A stretch of 64,000 nucleotides of DNA from JAPPKS01 sp963667895 (GTDB lineage: Bacteria > Poribacteria > WGA-4E > PCPOR2b): positions 2,480,001 through 2,544,000 of the forward strand of contig OZ245030.1 in assembly GCA_965223985.1 (NCBI GenBank), written 5' to 3'. Positions 53,932 to 62,947 of the stretch are shown in pieces; positions within the stretch are counted from its first letter, which is position 1; each line of letters starts with the position of its first letter. The position numbers and the translations under genes were made by a program. Under the pieces are notes generated by a model. The model was given only the letters and a program-made list of their open reading frames with translations, made no database searches and was not told where the DNA came from.

Positions 53932-56439
53932 GTGAATAAAGTATTTTGCTGTTTTCTCTCCTTTACGCTCCTGTTCATCGCCGTTTACGCTATGGCACAG
54001 CCAGCAGCACTGCCAGATTTTGCGGTAGATGCCACGAGTATCACATTTTCCAACCCGGCTCCATTCGAAGGTGAGGAGATCACGATTCATGTCACGGTAA
54101 AGAACATCGGGGAGGCTGCGCTAACGCTCAATGAAGACCTTGTTGTATATCTTTATGAAGGCAATCCTTTCGTAGACGATTCGGCGAAAAAGCCGCTTCG
54201 GATTCTTTGCAGAGATGTTATATTAGGGCTAGCCCCCGGTAAATCTGACAGCGTGAAAGCATCATGGCGCCCGCCCCCTGGTACGGTTGAGGTTTACGCT
54301 ATTGTCAACCCGATCGGAGACGAGAAAGAGATTAAGGAAGTCAACCTGGGGAACAATACCGCCCACGTGTCTATAGCAGCAACGCCACGCACATATCCCA
54401 AAGCAACGCAGGCAGAGATTCATGCCGCAATTCAAAAAGGTGTGGAATGGGTTAAAGCTCAGCAAGGAAAGCACAGCCGTACTTGTGTGCAATGTGGAAC
54501 TGAGAATCAGCTTATTTCTATCTGCGTCATCTGCGGTGCAACCCTGAAGGGTCTACCCGAAGATCGTCAGCAGGGTCCTGCGTGGGATTTTGGGGAAGAC
54601 AGTCGGCAAGAAACCGCGATTGCTTTACTAACGCTGATTTCGGCGGGTGTTCCCGCTTCCGATCCTGTTTTACAACGAGGGCTAGAATTTTTAACCAATC
54701 AGGACACGAACAGTTTTCAAGTTTATCAACTAGCAATCATTCTGCCAGCGCTTGTCGCGGCGAACGATTCGAAATACCGTCAGCGCGCCCAGTTTGCCGT
54801 AAATCAGCTTGTCAGAAACCAATTGCCAGTTAAAGGTGATGAATTCAGAGACCCAAGAGACGATGGCGGTTGGGGATATGGGACAACCGCAGATGGAGCA
54901 CATATGAATATGGTGATTTATGCGCTCTACGCTGCGAAACAGTGGGGACTTGACGTCCCACAGGATACATGGGAGCGCGCTGAAAAGTGGATTCGGCGTA
55001 ATCAGATGGAAAGCGGCGGTTGGGTCTACAACCTTGTTGATAGCGGTTCCCCTTGGGCGGAGGGAGTCTACGGCAGTATGACTGGAACAGGTCTGTGGGC
55101 GCTTCGTGCTTGCGGTGTACCTGTAGAAGACCCGCAGATTCAGAAGGGGCAGGCGTGGGTTAAGAAGTATTGGTCGCTGACTCGAAATCCCGGGTCAACT
55201 TCATGGCATTATTACTATCTTGTTTCATTGCAACGATTCTGCGATATCCCCCCAAAATTGGAAACACTTGCTGGACATGAATGGTACCAGGAGATATCGA
55301 ACATGCTCGTCGCCGAGCAGCAACCTGATGGGCGCTGGATTGATCACGAGGACTATTTTCCAACGACCTGTTTTTCGCTGATGTTTCTGACTCGCGCCCT
55401 ACCACGACCGGCCTCACCTAACCTCGGCGCTGTCTATCAGAGCCTTCGCTTTTCCCCACCTTCACCGCGTGTCGGTGAACCGGTCCGAATTAGTGTGACC
55501 CTGACAAATACAGGTATTCCACCAGAAGAGTCCATCGTGAAGGTTGATTTCTACGATGGAGATCCGGCGCGAAGCGGAAAAAAGATTGGCGATCAAGAGG
55601 TCATCTTTCATCGAAATCTCGACGAAACGACGACCACGATTAACTGGGTGCCAACGGAGACCGGGACCCGTCAAATCTACGCTTTTGTTGATCCAGATAA
55701 GCAGATTGATGATTTAGATCGTGAGAACAACACTGTATCACAGGCATTGGATATTCGCCCCCAGTCCGCTGCTGCCGTTGATTCGACCCCAGCCATCCAA
55801 AAAGTTAGCGATGGCGTCTACCGTATTGGAGATGTTATGGTTGATTTCAACAAACGCGAAGTTGCTGTGCCAGGCGAAATCAATATCATTAGCGGTGACA
55901 CCATCCTCGAATTTTTTGCCGTGGGCAAATTTGGCAAAACACATGAAAGTCTCATTATGGTCGATGCTGAACCCATCCACATTCAGCTTGCTCTCATAGA
56001 ACTGGACATGTCTCCGGGCATGAACCTTTCAATCGAAGGCGATCCCCATGAACCTCAAGGTGATTCAGCCGAGATTTGGGTCGAATGGGAGCGGGGAACC
56101 GAAGTTGTTCGCCATCGCGCTGAAAAATTGGTGTGGAACGCCATGGACGAACACCCAATGCAACAGACCCATTGGGTGTTTACCGGCGCACGCGTCATCA
56201 ATAACCAATTCACCGCACAGCAGCACCACAACATCATTGCTGTTTACCGTGACCCGGACTCAATCTTCAATCACCCCTTGCCCGGTGGCAAGGACGATCG
56301 AACCTTCCGCGTGAATACAGATGTCGTGCCATCTCAAGGTACACATGTGAAAGTCATCATTCGCCCAATTTCGGATGAGACGAGCGGAAACAAATCTATG
56401 AATCAATTAGAATGCAGTTCCATCGAGGCATGGTCATAA
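53932..56439 (+). CDS. Secreted CARDB / squalene-cyclase-like fold protein
   Basis: From GTG 53932 the product is about 835 residues with a signal peptide. A CARDB Ig-like domain (about 28-145, FEGEEITIHVTVKNIGEAAL) is followed by a long alpha-alpha barrel of prenyltransferase/squalene-cyclase type (about 155-495) with repeated DDGGWGYG, ESGGWVYNL and PDGRWIDHEDYF. A zinc-ribbon-like insert at about 182-206 has CVQCG and CVICG. A second CARDB domain (about 500-615) and a C-terminal beta domain follow. It lacks the DxDD acid motif of true cyclases, so a binding role is likelier than cyclisation. No operon partner is clear. Confidence 0.7.
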   Translation: MNKVFCCFLSFTLLFIAVYAMAQPAALPDFAVDATSITFSNPAPFEGEEITIHVTVKNIGEAALTLNEDLVVYLYEGNPFVDDSAKKPLRILCRDVILGLAPGKSDSVKASWRPPPGTVEVYAIVNPIGDEKEIKEVNLGNNTAHVSIAATPRTYPKATQAEIHAAIQKGVEWVKAQQGKHSRTCVQCGTENQLISICVICGATLKGLPEDRQQGPAWDFGEDSRQETAIALLTLISAGVPASDPVLQRGLEFLTNQDTNSFQVYQLAIILPALVAANDSKYRQRAQFAVNQLVRNQLPVKGDEFRDPRDDGGWGYGTTADGAHMNMVIYALYAAKQWGLDVPQDTWERAEKWIRRNQMESGGWVYNLVDSGSPWAEGVYGSMTGTGLWALRACGVPVEDPQIQKGQAWVKKYWSLTRNPGSTSWHYYYLVSLQRFCDIPPKLETLAGHEWYQEISNMLVAEQQPDGRWIDHEDYFPTTCFSLMFLTRALPRPASPNLGAVYQSLRFSPPSPRVGEPVRISVTLTNTGIPPEESIVKVDFYDGDPARSGKKIGDQEVIFHRNLDETTTTINWVPTETGTRQIYAFVDPDKQIDDLDRENNTVSQALDIRPQSAAAVDSTPAIQKVSDGVYRIGDVMVDFNKREVAVPGEINIISGDTILEFFAVGKFGKTHESLIMVDAEPIHIQLALIELDMSPGMNLSIEGDPHEPQGDSAEIWVEWERGTEVVRHRAEKLVWNAMDEHPMQQTHWVFTGARVINNQFTAQQHHNIIAVYRDPDSIFNHPLPGGKDDRTFRVNTDVVPSQGTHVKVIIRPISDETSGNKSMNQLECSSIEAWS

Positions 56440-56466
56440 TCTTCACGGGACATCGGGGAAGGATAA

Positions 56467-57843
56467 ATGAACTTCATTGAGAAACTAAAAAATGTCCAAA
56501 TCTTGGTTATGGACGTTGATGGGGTGTTGACTGATGGAAAGCTCTACTATTCAGATTCCGGTGAAGAGATAAAAGCTTTCAACGTCCGTGACGGGCAGGG
56601 ACTCAATTTAATAAAAAGTTATGGTCTCAAGCTCGCCGTCATCTCAGGACGAACAAGCGAAGCTGTTAGAAGACGAGCGCAGGAACTTCTTGTGGACGAG
56701 ATACATTTGGGTGTGAGCGACAAACTCCCCGTTTTGCAAGACATTGTGCGGAGGTATGCGATATCATCTGATGAGGCACTTTACATCGGTGACGACTTGG
56801 GGGATATTGACGTACTGAATTTCGTTGGGTTGCCCGTTGCGGTCGCTGATGCTCACGATACGGTGAAGCGCCGCGCCGATTATATAACGGGAAAAGTAGG
56901 TGGAGATGGAGCTGTGAGGGAGATATGTGACATGATAATTTCCCAGAAGGAAAAGCGGGGCCATAGTCCAGACACCAATGTGAATCCCATGGAAATCCAT
57001 CAAAACCTTTCTCCCAAGACAAATGTCGTTCCGATAAACGGTGTTCGGATTGGTGGCGGACATACAATTGCGCTTATCGCGGGGCCCTGCGTCATCGAAA
57101 GCCGGGATCACACACTCAAGATTGCTGAAGCAATTAGAAACATTTCGGAAAAACTGGGAATCCCTTTTGTCTTCAAATCCTCATATGACAAGGCGAACCG
57201 ATCCTCAATAAGCTCCTATCGAGGCCCAGGGCTTGAGAAAGGGCTTTCCATTCTAGCGGCGGTTCAAAAGGAGATTGGCGTGCCGGTACTTTCAGATGTT
57301 CACTGTGTCAATCAGGTTCAGCCTACTTCGTCTGTGCTTGACGCGATTCAGATTCCCGCGTTCTTGTGCAGACAGACAGATCTGCTCGTTTCGGCAGGAA
57401 GGACCGGGAAACCAATCAATGTAAAGAAAGGGCAGTTTATGTCACCGCAGGATATGACAAACGTGGTTGACAAGATAAAGTCCACAGGAAACGAAAGAAT
57501 CCTGCTAACGGAAAGAGGTAGCTGTTTCGGTTACAACAATTTGGTCGTTGATATGAGTTCGCTTCCACTCATGCAATCCTCTGGATATCCTGTTGTCTTT
57601 GACGCTACGCACGGCACTCAGTTGCCAGGCGGTTTAGGGAAAAGGTCCGGAGGACGAAGAGAGTTCGCAGCACATCTAGCACGGGCAGCCACTGCGGTTG
57701 GGATAGACGCACTGTTCATGGAGGTGCACGACCGACCTGATGAGGCACTTTGCGACGGGCAAAACATGATCGATCTTGAAATGTTGGAATCTATCCTGAC
57801 GACCGTTGTTCAGATTGACAAGGTTGTGAAGAATTTCCAATGA
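56467..57843 (+). CDS. Bifunctional Kdo-8-phosphate phosphatase-synthase fusion
   Basis: A 458-residue protein with AAGGA site. Residues about 1-165 are a KdsC-type HAD phosphatase: catalytic VMDVDGVLTDG, SGRTS and GDDLGDIDVL. A 15-residue linker leads to residues about 185-458, a KdsA-type synthase: IALIAGPCVIESRDH, FKSSYDKANRSS, LSDVHCVNQV, and FDATHGTQLPGG. KdsA makes Kdo-8-phosphate from arabinose-5-phosphate and PEP; KdsC removes the phosphate. The two steps are consecutive, so the fusion could channel the intermediate. It is expected to supply LPS core Kdo to the envelope that LptD assembles. Confidence 0.92.
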   Translation: MNFIEKLKNVQILVMDVDGVLTDGKLYYSDSGEEIKAFNVRDGQGLNLIKSYGLKLAVISGRTSEAVRRRAQELLVDEIHLGVSDKLPVLQDIVRRYAISSDEALYIGDDLGDIDVLNFVGLPVAVADAHDTVKRRADYITGKVGGDGAVREICDMIISQKEKRGHSPDTNVNPMEIHQNLSPKTNVVPINGVRIGGGHTIALIAGPCVIESRDHTLKIAEAIRNISEKLGIPFVFKSSYDKANRSSISSYRGPGLEKGLSILAAVQKEIGVPVLSDVHCVNQVQPTSSVLDAIQIPAFLCRQTDLLVSAGRTGKPINVKKGQFMSPQDMTNVVDKIKSTGNERILLTERGSCFGYNNLVVDMSSLPLMQSSGYPVVFDATHGTQLPGGLGKRSGGRREFAAHLARAATAVGIDALFMEVHDRPDEALCDGQNMIDLEMLESILTTVVQIDKVVKNFQ

Positions 57844-58259
57844 TCGTCGGCGTTCCAATAGAGAGAACGCCCCTTCAACGTTGCCTGTCAGGGTTGAGTT
57901 GCTGCTCGTTCAAGCGGGGTCCTGCCATCTTCATCAAAGCGAACGCAGTCGACAGTGGGATATCGAGCGTATGGCGATGCCGTGGTCTGGGGGTGAGTTG
58001 GGCACACATGTTTCTGGAATCTACTGCGCTATTGTCTTCGTGGTGTGTGAAAACCTATTTAGATCTTGGACAGCAAATGGTTAAGAGCCGCGTGCTGACG
58101 AAGAGCCTGTCTGCCCAAGTCTGCTGCGAGTAGAGAGGCGTATTTTTCCGCGTAAGTAGCATATCAGATAGATTGAATTCCAGTAAGTACACTCAAGTTC
58201 CTACAATTTGGATGGAGTCTATCTTAGGTGGAAGAAAATCTACGTCAGGATAAAGTTCT
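57844..58259. other. Intergenic, nothing recognised
   Basis: About 416 bp after the Kdo gene with no gene, hairpin or repeat of note. Confidence 0.5.
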
Positions 58260-59345
58260 ATGGCACGGCGATTAGATCCTAAAGCCCATGAAATGGTCAT
58301 TCTTGCTGAAGGTTCGTTCGACATTCTCGAATCAAAGGCAGCGACCGTGTTGGTACGATACTTGTCGGACAGTGTCGTTGCTGTTATTGACAGCACGAAG
58401 GCGGGAAAAGATGTCGGCGAAGTAATTGGTATTGGAACCGGAATCCCAATCGTTGGTAGCCTTGCGGAGGCAATGCAGCTACATCCGACAATGCTAGCAG
58501 TTGGAGTCGCCCCACCCGGCGGGGGGTTGCCTCCGACATGGCAATCCATACTGCGTGAAGCAATCAAAGCAGGATTGCACATTATGAGTGGGCTTCATTG
58601 GTTTCTGAGCAATGATTCAGAACTTGCAGATCTGGCAGAACGCCATAACGTTATCCTCTGGGATGTGCGTAAACCACCGGCGAACCTCCCAATTGCAACC
58701 TGCAAAGCCGCTGATGTTCAAGCAACCGTTGTTCTAACCGTCGGATCGGATTGTCGCGTTGGAAAAATGGTAGCCGGAATTGAGCTTGCAAATGGGGCGA
58801 GAAGTCGCGGTTTGAATGCTGAATTTTGTCCGACCGGTCAAAATGGAATGATGGTCTCCGGGTGGGGAATCGCCATTGACGCGGTGGTGTCTGACTTTAC
58901 CGCAGGCGCAACGGAGCAAGTCGTTATTGAGGGCGCCCAACATCACGATCTCCTCATTGTCGAAGGACAGGGCTCGCTAGTCCACCCAGGCTACTCCGGT
59001 GTCACATTGAGCCTGCTGCACGGCTCTATGCCTGACGCGATGATTTTTTGCCATCAGCCTTCCCGGAAAAGTGTCGCCCGGTATCCCATTGCCTTGCCGT
59101 CATTGGGAGAGATGATCGCGCAGTACGAAATACTTGCCAATCCCATCAAACCTGCCAAAGTCATTGGGATCGCTCTCAACTGTTTTGACCTCACCGAAAA
59201 ACAAGCTCGTGAAGCCATCGAATTGGCGGAGCGGGAGGCGGGGTTGCCAGCCACAGATGTCATTCGCTTTGGACCGCATAAATTAGTTGATGCGATTATC
59301 AGCATGCAAAATCGGAGCGCAACGAAGTCTGCGAACAGTGGCTAG
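58260..59345 (+). CDS. DUF1611 family protein (DgcN-like)
   Basis: A 361-residue protein with a Rossmann-like N-terminus (about 1-120), then a P-loop-type site VVLTVGSDCRVGKMVAGIEL, and the acid block HHDLLIVEGQGSLVHPGYSG. The layout fits DUF1611, a family with a NAD-epimerase-like N-domain and P-loop C-domain; the DgcN members work in D-glutamate catabolism, though no D-amino acid genes are near. Start is chosen at the ATG at 58260; ribosome site weak. Confidence 0.75.
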   Translation: MARRLDPKAHEMVILAEGSFDILESKAATVLVRYLSDSVVAVIDSTKAGKDVGEVIGIGTGIPIVGSLAEAMQLHPTMLAVGVAPPGGGLPPTWQSILREAIKAGLHIMSGLHWFLSNDSELADLAERHNVILWDVRKPPANLPIATCKAADVQATVVLTVGSDCRVGKMVAGIELANGARSRGLNAEFCPTGQNGMMVSGWGIAIDAVVSDFTAGATEQVVIEGAQHHDLLIVEGQGSLVHPGYSGVTLSLLHGSMPDAMIFCHQPSRKSVARYPIALPSLGEMIAQYEILANPIKPAKVIGIALNCFDLTEKQAREAIELAEREAGLPATDVIRFGPHKLVDAIISMQNRSATKSANSG

Positions 59346-59706
59346 TGTCTAGTTGCCAGTGACCAGCAAAGGCTTTGGCTTTTAACTAGTCACTGGACAC
59401 TGGCATTGTCAATCGTGGCGATTGTGGTTTGGGTACGATCTCGCTACGCGTTCGTGGGAGTACGAGGTAGAAATTGTCGAAAAACGTGATTTTGCCTTTG
59501 TTCTCAGCCCGTGCTATAATACTTGTCGACTTCGCTTGATTTCTTACAGTTTTTCGGTGTAAATCTAGCGTGTTTCAACATTTAGTCAGAGACTAAATTC
59601 GGTTTTGAACCGAATGAAGGGCACGTCTTTGTCTCCAATCACAATTTTTCTCAACGCTGCTTAGATATACCTGTCGACCTGTTAAATCTTTTTGGAGAAA
59701 TTCAGG
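59346..59706. repeat. Intergenic with CAGTG/CACTG repeat block
   Basis: 59346-59406 carries several GCCAGTGACCAG and TAGTCACTGG motifs facing each other, forming imperfect hairpins. A similar block lies at 63484-63547. The remaining 300 bp hold no gene. Confidence 0.5.
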
Positions 59707-60120
59707 ATGACTTTGAAACAGTTGTGCTTCTCATTTAAGGGAAGAATTAACCGAAGCATTTGGTGGGTTTGTTTGGCGGGTATCACTATGGTGATTTTAG
59801 CTTCTATAATTTTTACAGAGTGGGCGGGGTTTTATGGAGCGACGTACCACGGCTCCCGGGATAACCCGGATCCTCCCTCTGTTCGGCCTCCTTCTGCCAT
59901 AGGAATTATTATATGCTTGTGGGTTCCGACATGGGCATCATTTTTCGTAGGTCTTGCTGCAACTGTAAAACGCTTACATGACACAAATCGGTCTGGTGTG
60001 TATGCCCTGATGGCATTGATTCCAATCATAGGACTTCTATATCTACTTGTGTGTTGCGGCTTTCTCAAAGGCACAGATGGAGAAAATGATTACGGCCCTC
60101 CAGTTGATAAAATCACATAG
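59707..60120 (+). CDS. DUF805 membrane protein
   Basis: A 137-residue protein starting at ATG 59707 with GGAGAAATTCAGG upstream. The DUF805 pattern is clear: CFSFKGRINRSIWWVCL, membrane spans about residues 20-40, 65-90 and 105-125, KRLHDTNRSGVYAL, and FLKGTDGENDYGPP near the end. The family is of unknown function in the inner membrane. A short mobile element inserted at its last codon now provides the stop codon; the earlier frame ended one residue later. Confidence 0.82.
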   Translation: MTLKQLCFSFKGRINRSIWWVCLAGITMVILASIIFTEWAGFYGATYHGSRDNPDPPSVRPPSAIGIIICLWVPTWASFFVGLAATVKRLHDTNRSGVYALMALIPIIGLLYLLVCCGFLKGTDGENDYGPPVDKIT

Positions 60121-60220
60121 GAGTTACGCACTTCAGTAGCAAGGAATCAAAGGTTGCCCTTACAGGGAATGAACCCAATGTAGGGGCAGGTCTTGTGCCT
60201 GACCAACTGCGTAAGTCCTA
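60117..60220. mobile_element. MITE, 104 bp, with TCAC target repeat
   Basis: ATAGGAGTTACGCA at the left faces the complement of ATAGGACTTACGCA at the right (13 of 14 bases match, counting the shared base). TCAC flanks it at 60113-60116 and 60221-60224. Without the element and one TCAC, DUF805 would read ...ATC ACA TAT TGA. The GGACTTACGCA end is known from short non-autonomous elements in cyanobacteria and other phyla. Confidence 0.75.
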
Positions 60221-60224
60221 TCAC

Positions 60225-60430
60225 ATATTGAGAAAAAATTACAATAATTCTGTGTGCGGTTGCTTACTACACGAATGAAGATCGCAAGGATATCCAGATC
60301 GGGATCGACTTTTTCCGAGACTAAGTACCATCGATACTGAGCCCCGCCGATTTCCCATTTTTGCCGTCTAGATTCTTCCACGCGCGTTTGTTACACCCCA
60401 AAACCTTTCATTTTAAGGAGGATTTACGAC
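60225..60430. other. Intergenic, upstream of repeat-rich orphan
   Basis: No gene is seen in this AT-rich stretch. It ends in AAGGAGG, the ribosome site of the next gene. Confidence 0.4.
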
Positions 60431-61432
60431 ATGACGATACCCATACCCTATCAATGGAAACGATTGTCACCGAAACGACGTGAGCGACTTGACAGGTGCA
60501 TCGTGGCATATATCAGGAGGCTCTACCGACAAGAAGACCCATCCGGCAGTTTCCGGGGATGTGGCAGGAACGGCTTGCCCCCGTGGTTTCCCTCCTATGG
60601 AGAAAGTCAACCCTGTTGTGGTTTTTCAACCGATAACAGTATCATACCGACGCGTGCTAATCCACTTGCTCTCAACACACACTGCCGGAGCATTGGACAT
60701 CTAGCGAATTTGTACGATGTCGATTTAAACTTTTTGCATCGGCAACTTCGATTGATATGGTTGAGCCGAGTACCCGCGCTAATTGATGCCGAACAGCTAA
60801 TACAACAAGCGAACGATTACATTGAACACTATCGCCATGAACTTGAAGAGTCCCAACATGAGCTTGAAGAGGTCCAACTCCTTCTAAGGTATATTTCTGC
60901 GGGCGACATTCCAATGTATTCCTGTGGAGTTTCGTATAAGATTGACGAGGAAGAAGGGTATATTTCTGCAGGCCAGCTAAAACAACAAGCAAGCGATTAT
61001 GCTGAAAGAATATGCAACACCAACTCACGCAAGCGTCGTTATTCACGCGAGCGCCGCTATTTCTTGGATTGCATCGAAATCTCGGCTGATCCGCTAGAAC
61101 AGCAAGCGAACGAAGCAAACGATTATGCTGAAAGAATGTGCGGCGTCAACTCACGCGAGCGCCACACTCTCGATTATATTGAAGGGTACATTGCTCACGT
61201 CGAAGGCTCCAGAATCCACCTCAGGAACATCATAAATGCATTCGGTTATCAGGCAAGGGCGGGTTGGATCGATTTAGAAGCCCTTGGCTATTATCAGGAA
61301 GGGCAAGGGAGACGCCGCACTCCCCCGACACCGGAATTAGATGAGCTTGTGCAACCCGGAAAGTTGCCGTTTGATCCGGAGATTGATGTCGAGCATGGCG
61401 ACATTGATGATTTCTTGAGCGAACTGGGATAA
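60431..61432 (+). CDS. Unknown repeat-containing protein (333 residues)
   Basis: A strong AAGGAGG site precedes the ATG. No signal peptide. The N-terminal 90 residues are basic (WKRLSPKRRERLDRCIVAYI). The middle (about 110-270) has three imperfect repeats: QLIQQANDYIEHYRHELEE, QLKQQASDYAERICNTNSR and NEANDYAERMCGVNSRERH, with the DNA also similar, so the copies are fairly recent. The repeats are predicted helical. An acidic tail ends DIDDFLSELG. No family or partner was recognised. Confidence 0.6.
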   Translation: MTIPIPYQWKRLSPKRRERLDRCIVAYIRRLYRQEDPSGSFRGCGRNGLPPWFPSYGESQPCCGFSTDNSIIPTRANPLALNTHCRSIGHLANLYDVDLNFLHRQLRLIWLSRVPALIDAEQLIQQANDYIEHYRHELEESQHELEEVQLLLRYISAGDIPMYSCGVSYKIDEEEGYISAGQLKQQASDYAERICNTNSRKRRYSRERRYFLDCIEISADPLEQQANEANDYAERMCGVNSRERHTLDYIEGYIAHVEGSRIHLRNIINAFGYQARAGWIDLEALGYYQEGQGRRRTPPTPELDELVQPGKLPFDPEIDVEHGDIDDFLSELG

Positions 61433-61633
61433 ACAAATCACAGAAACGAAAGCAGTGCAGTCGTTTGACTGAAAGAGAGCTTGGCATCCTGTCGATCCGG
61501 AAGGGTGGGAGAAAACGCGAAAGGAGAGAGATTGTGTTTTCTGTCCTTATTCCATCTGCACAACTGCCCCCGTGCCCCAGCGGAAAAATAATCAGAAGAG
61601 GAAATGCTGTGGAAAATGTGTAGTTCGGAGGTT

Positions 61634-62422
61634 TCAGGTGGTGTCATTCGGTTGCTTTGTTCGCCTCTTAATGAGTCTAACAATCCACCGTGCAAAGTAA
61701 ACCAGTAAGGCTACCAAGGCGGTTACAATTATGTGAAAAATAGAGTTCGGGGAATCCATAACAAACGTTAAGAGCCATATCCCCATTGTTACCCATTTGA
61801 GCCAATTTCGTTTCGTCAGAATGAAAGCTACTATACAAGGAATAAAAAGAAGGCGTAAAATATCAGTTAAATCATATGTCCCATGGACTATTTCGAATAA
61901 ACCATCAAAGTATCTAGGCGGCTCTACACGCTGGTCCCCGGCGAAATTCTCCCACACCTGTCCGGACTGAAGCCGATAGTCGATTTCCCGACCGGCTTCC
62001 ATCAGATTAGTCGCCATTCGTCGTAATCCACCTAAAAAATAACCTCTGCGCTTCGTCGCTTCCGTATAACCGTATTTGGAAATCCATTCAATAATCCGCA
62101 TCGCCTGATGAACGGTTATTTTTTGACTTGAAACTTCAGCCCAGAATTTCTGACCGCGCGGATTTTTCTCTATCCACTCGTCAGGAGTCATCGTAAGAAA
62201 TGGGAAATCCTCAGCGATTTCGTCGTAAGCTTCTTTCCCTTCGGGCGTAGTGAGCCATTCTTCGATGGATTTGCCCAATCTTGTTTTACTGGTTACCGTA
62301 TCGGTTTGTTCTGGCGGGTTCGCCCGCACCTTCACTGGAGATAACGTCATCTCGATGATGGTGAACACACTACCCAACACCATTAAAACAAGTGCTTGCT
62401 GCCAATTCTGAATTCGACGCAT
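61634..62422 (-). CDS. Unknown membrane protein sharing an N-terminal anchor
   Basis: A 262-residue protein with GGGAG site. The first 25 residues (MRRIQNWQQALVLMVLGSVF) match the anchor of the following paralogues but lead into a different body: WLTTPEGKEAYDEIAEDFP, a cytosolic or periplasmic helical domain, then two or three membrane spans near the C-terminus (about 190-250, ILRLLFIPCIVAFIL, ALVALLVYFARWIV). Function unknown. It is the last of three minus-strand genes. Confidence 0.6.
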   Translation of the reverse strand: MRRIQNWQQALVLMVLGSVFTIIEMTLSPVKVRANPPEQTDTVTSKTRLGKSIEEWLTTPEGKEAYDEIAEDFPFLTMTPDEWIEKNPRGQKFWAEVSSQKITVHQAMRIIEWISKYGYTEATKRRGYFLGGLRRMATNLMEAGREIDYRLQSGQVWENFAGDQRVEPPRYFDGLFEIVHGTYDLTDILRLLFIPCIVAFILTKRNWLKWVTMGIWLLTFVMDSPNSIFHIIVTALVALLVYFARWIVRLIKRRTKQPNDTT

Positions 62423-62440
62423 GTAAAATCTCCCTTACTA

Positions 62441-62935
62441 TCAATGGCCATTCTTGTCCCAAGTATTCGCCATACCGTCGCCGCATTCATTGATGCCTAT
62501 GGCAGCCACGCCTTTGCCATTGCCAAAGGCAGAGACAACCCCGCCGTGTTGATCGATACTCAGCGCTGCCCCCGATCCCTCATCTTTGCCAAAGACAGCG
62601 ACACGCCCGCCGTATCCATCAATATCGAGCAACACCTCCGATTTCCTGTCTCTGCCGTAGGCAGTGACACTACTGCCGCCGTATTTATTGCCAATGACAT
62701 GCACCATTATGTTTTCGTCACGAATCCCGTCTAACGGATTGGTGCTGAGAATCACACTCGCTTGGCCTTCCGCATCAACGACCCTCAACTTGGTGCACTC
62801 TATTTTTCCGAACTTATCTCTTTGCGCCGTGACTGACGACAGCAGCCCAATTGCAAACAACATCCCGATTATCGTGAACACACTACCAACCGCCATATAA
62901 CTTAGTTTTTGCTGCCAATTCTGAATCCTAAACAT
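62441..62935 (-). CDS. Anchored glycine-rich beta-repeat protein 1
   Basis: A 164-residue protein. An N-terminal anchor (FRIQNWQQKLSYMAVGSVFT) and a SSVTAQRDKFGKIECTKLRV segment lead to short beta repeats with the pattern GG(x)VxAFGxDxxSxAxLxID. The body looks like a small solenoid built from repeats of about 20 residues. It is a paralogue of the next gene upstream. Families of this kind occur in many copies in uncultured Poribacteria-like genomes, from memory. No activity is known. Confidence 0.65.
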   Translation of the reverse strand: MFRIQNWQQKLSYMAVGSVFTIIGMLFAIGLLSSVTAQRDKFGKIECTKLRVVDAEGQASVILSTNPLDGIRDENIMVHVIGNKYGGSSVTAYGRDRKSEVLLDIDGYGGRVAVFGKDEGSGAALSIDQHGGVVSAFGNGKGVAAIGINECGDGMANTWDKNGH

Positions 62936-62947
62936 GTAAAATCCCCC

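Noticed and set aside
60160..60381. 73-codon minus-strand frame
   Set aside because: It begins in the intergenic region and runs into the MITE; no ribosome site or family support.
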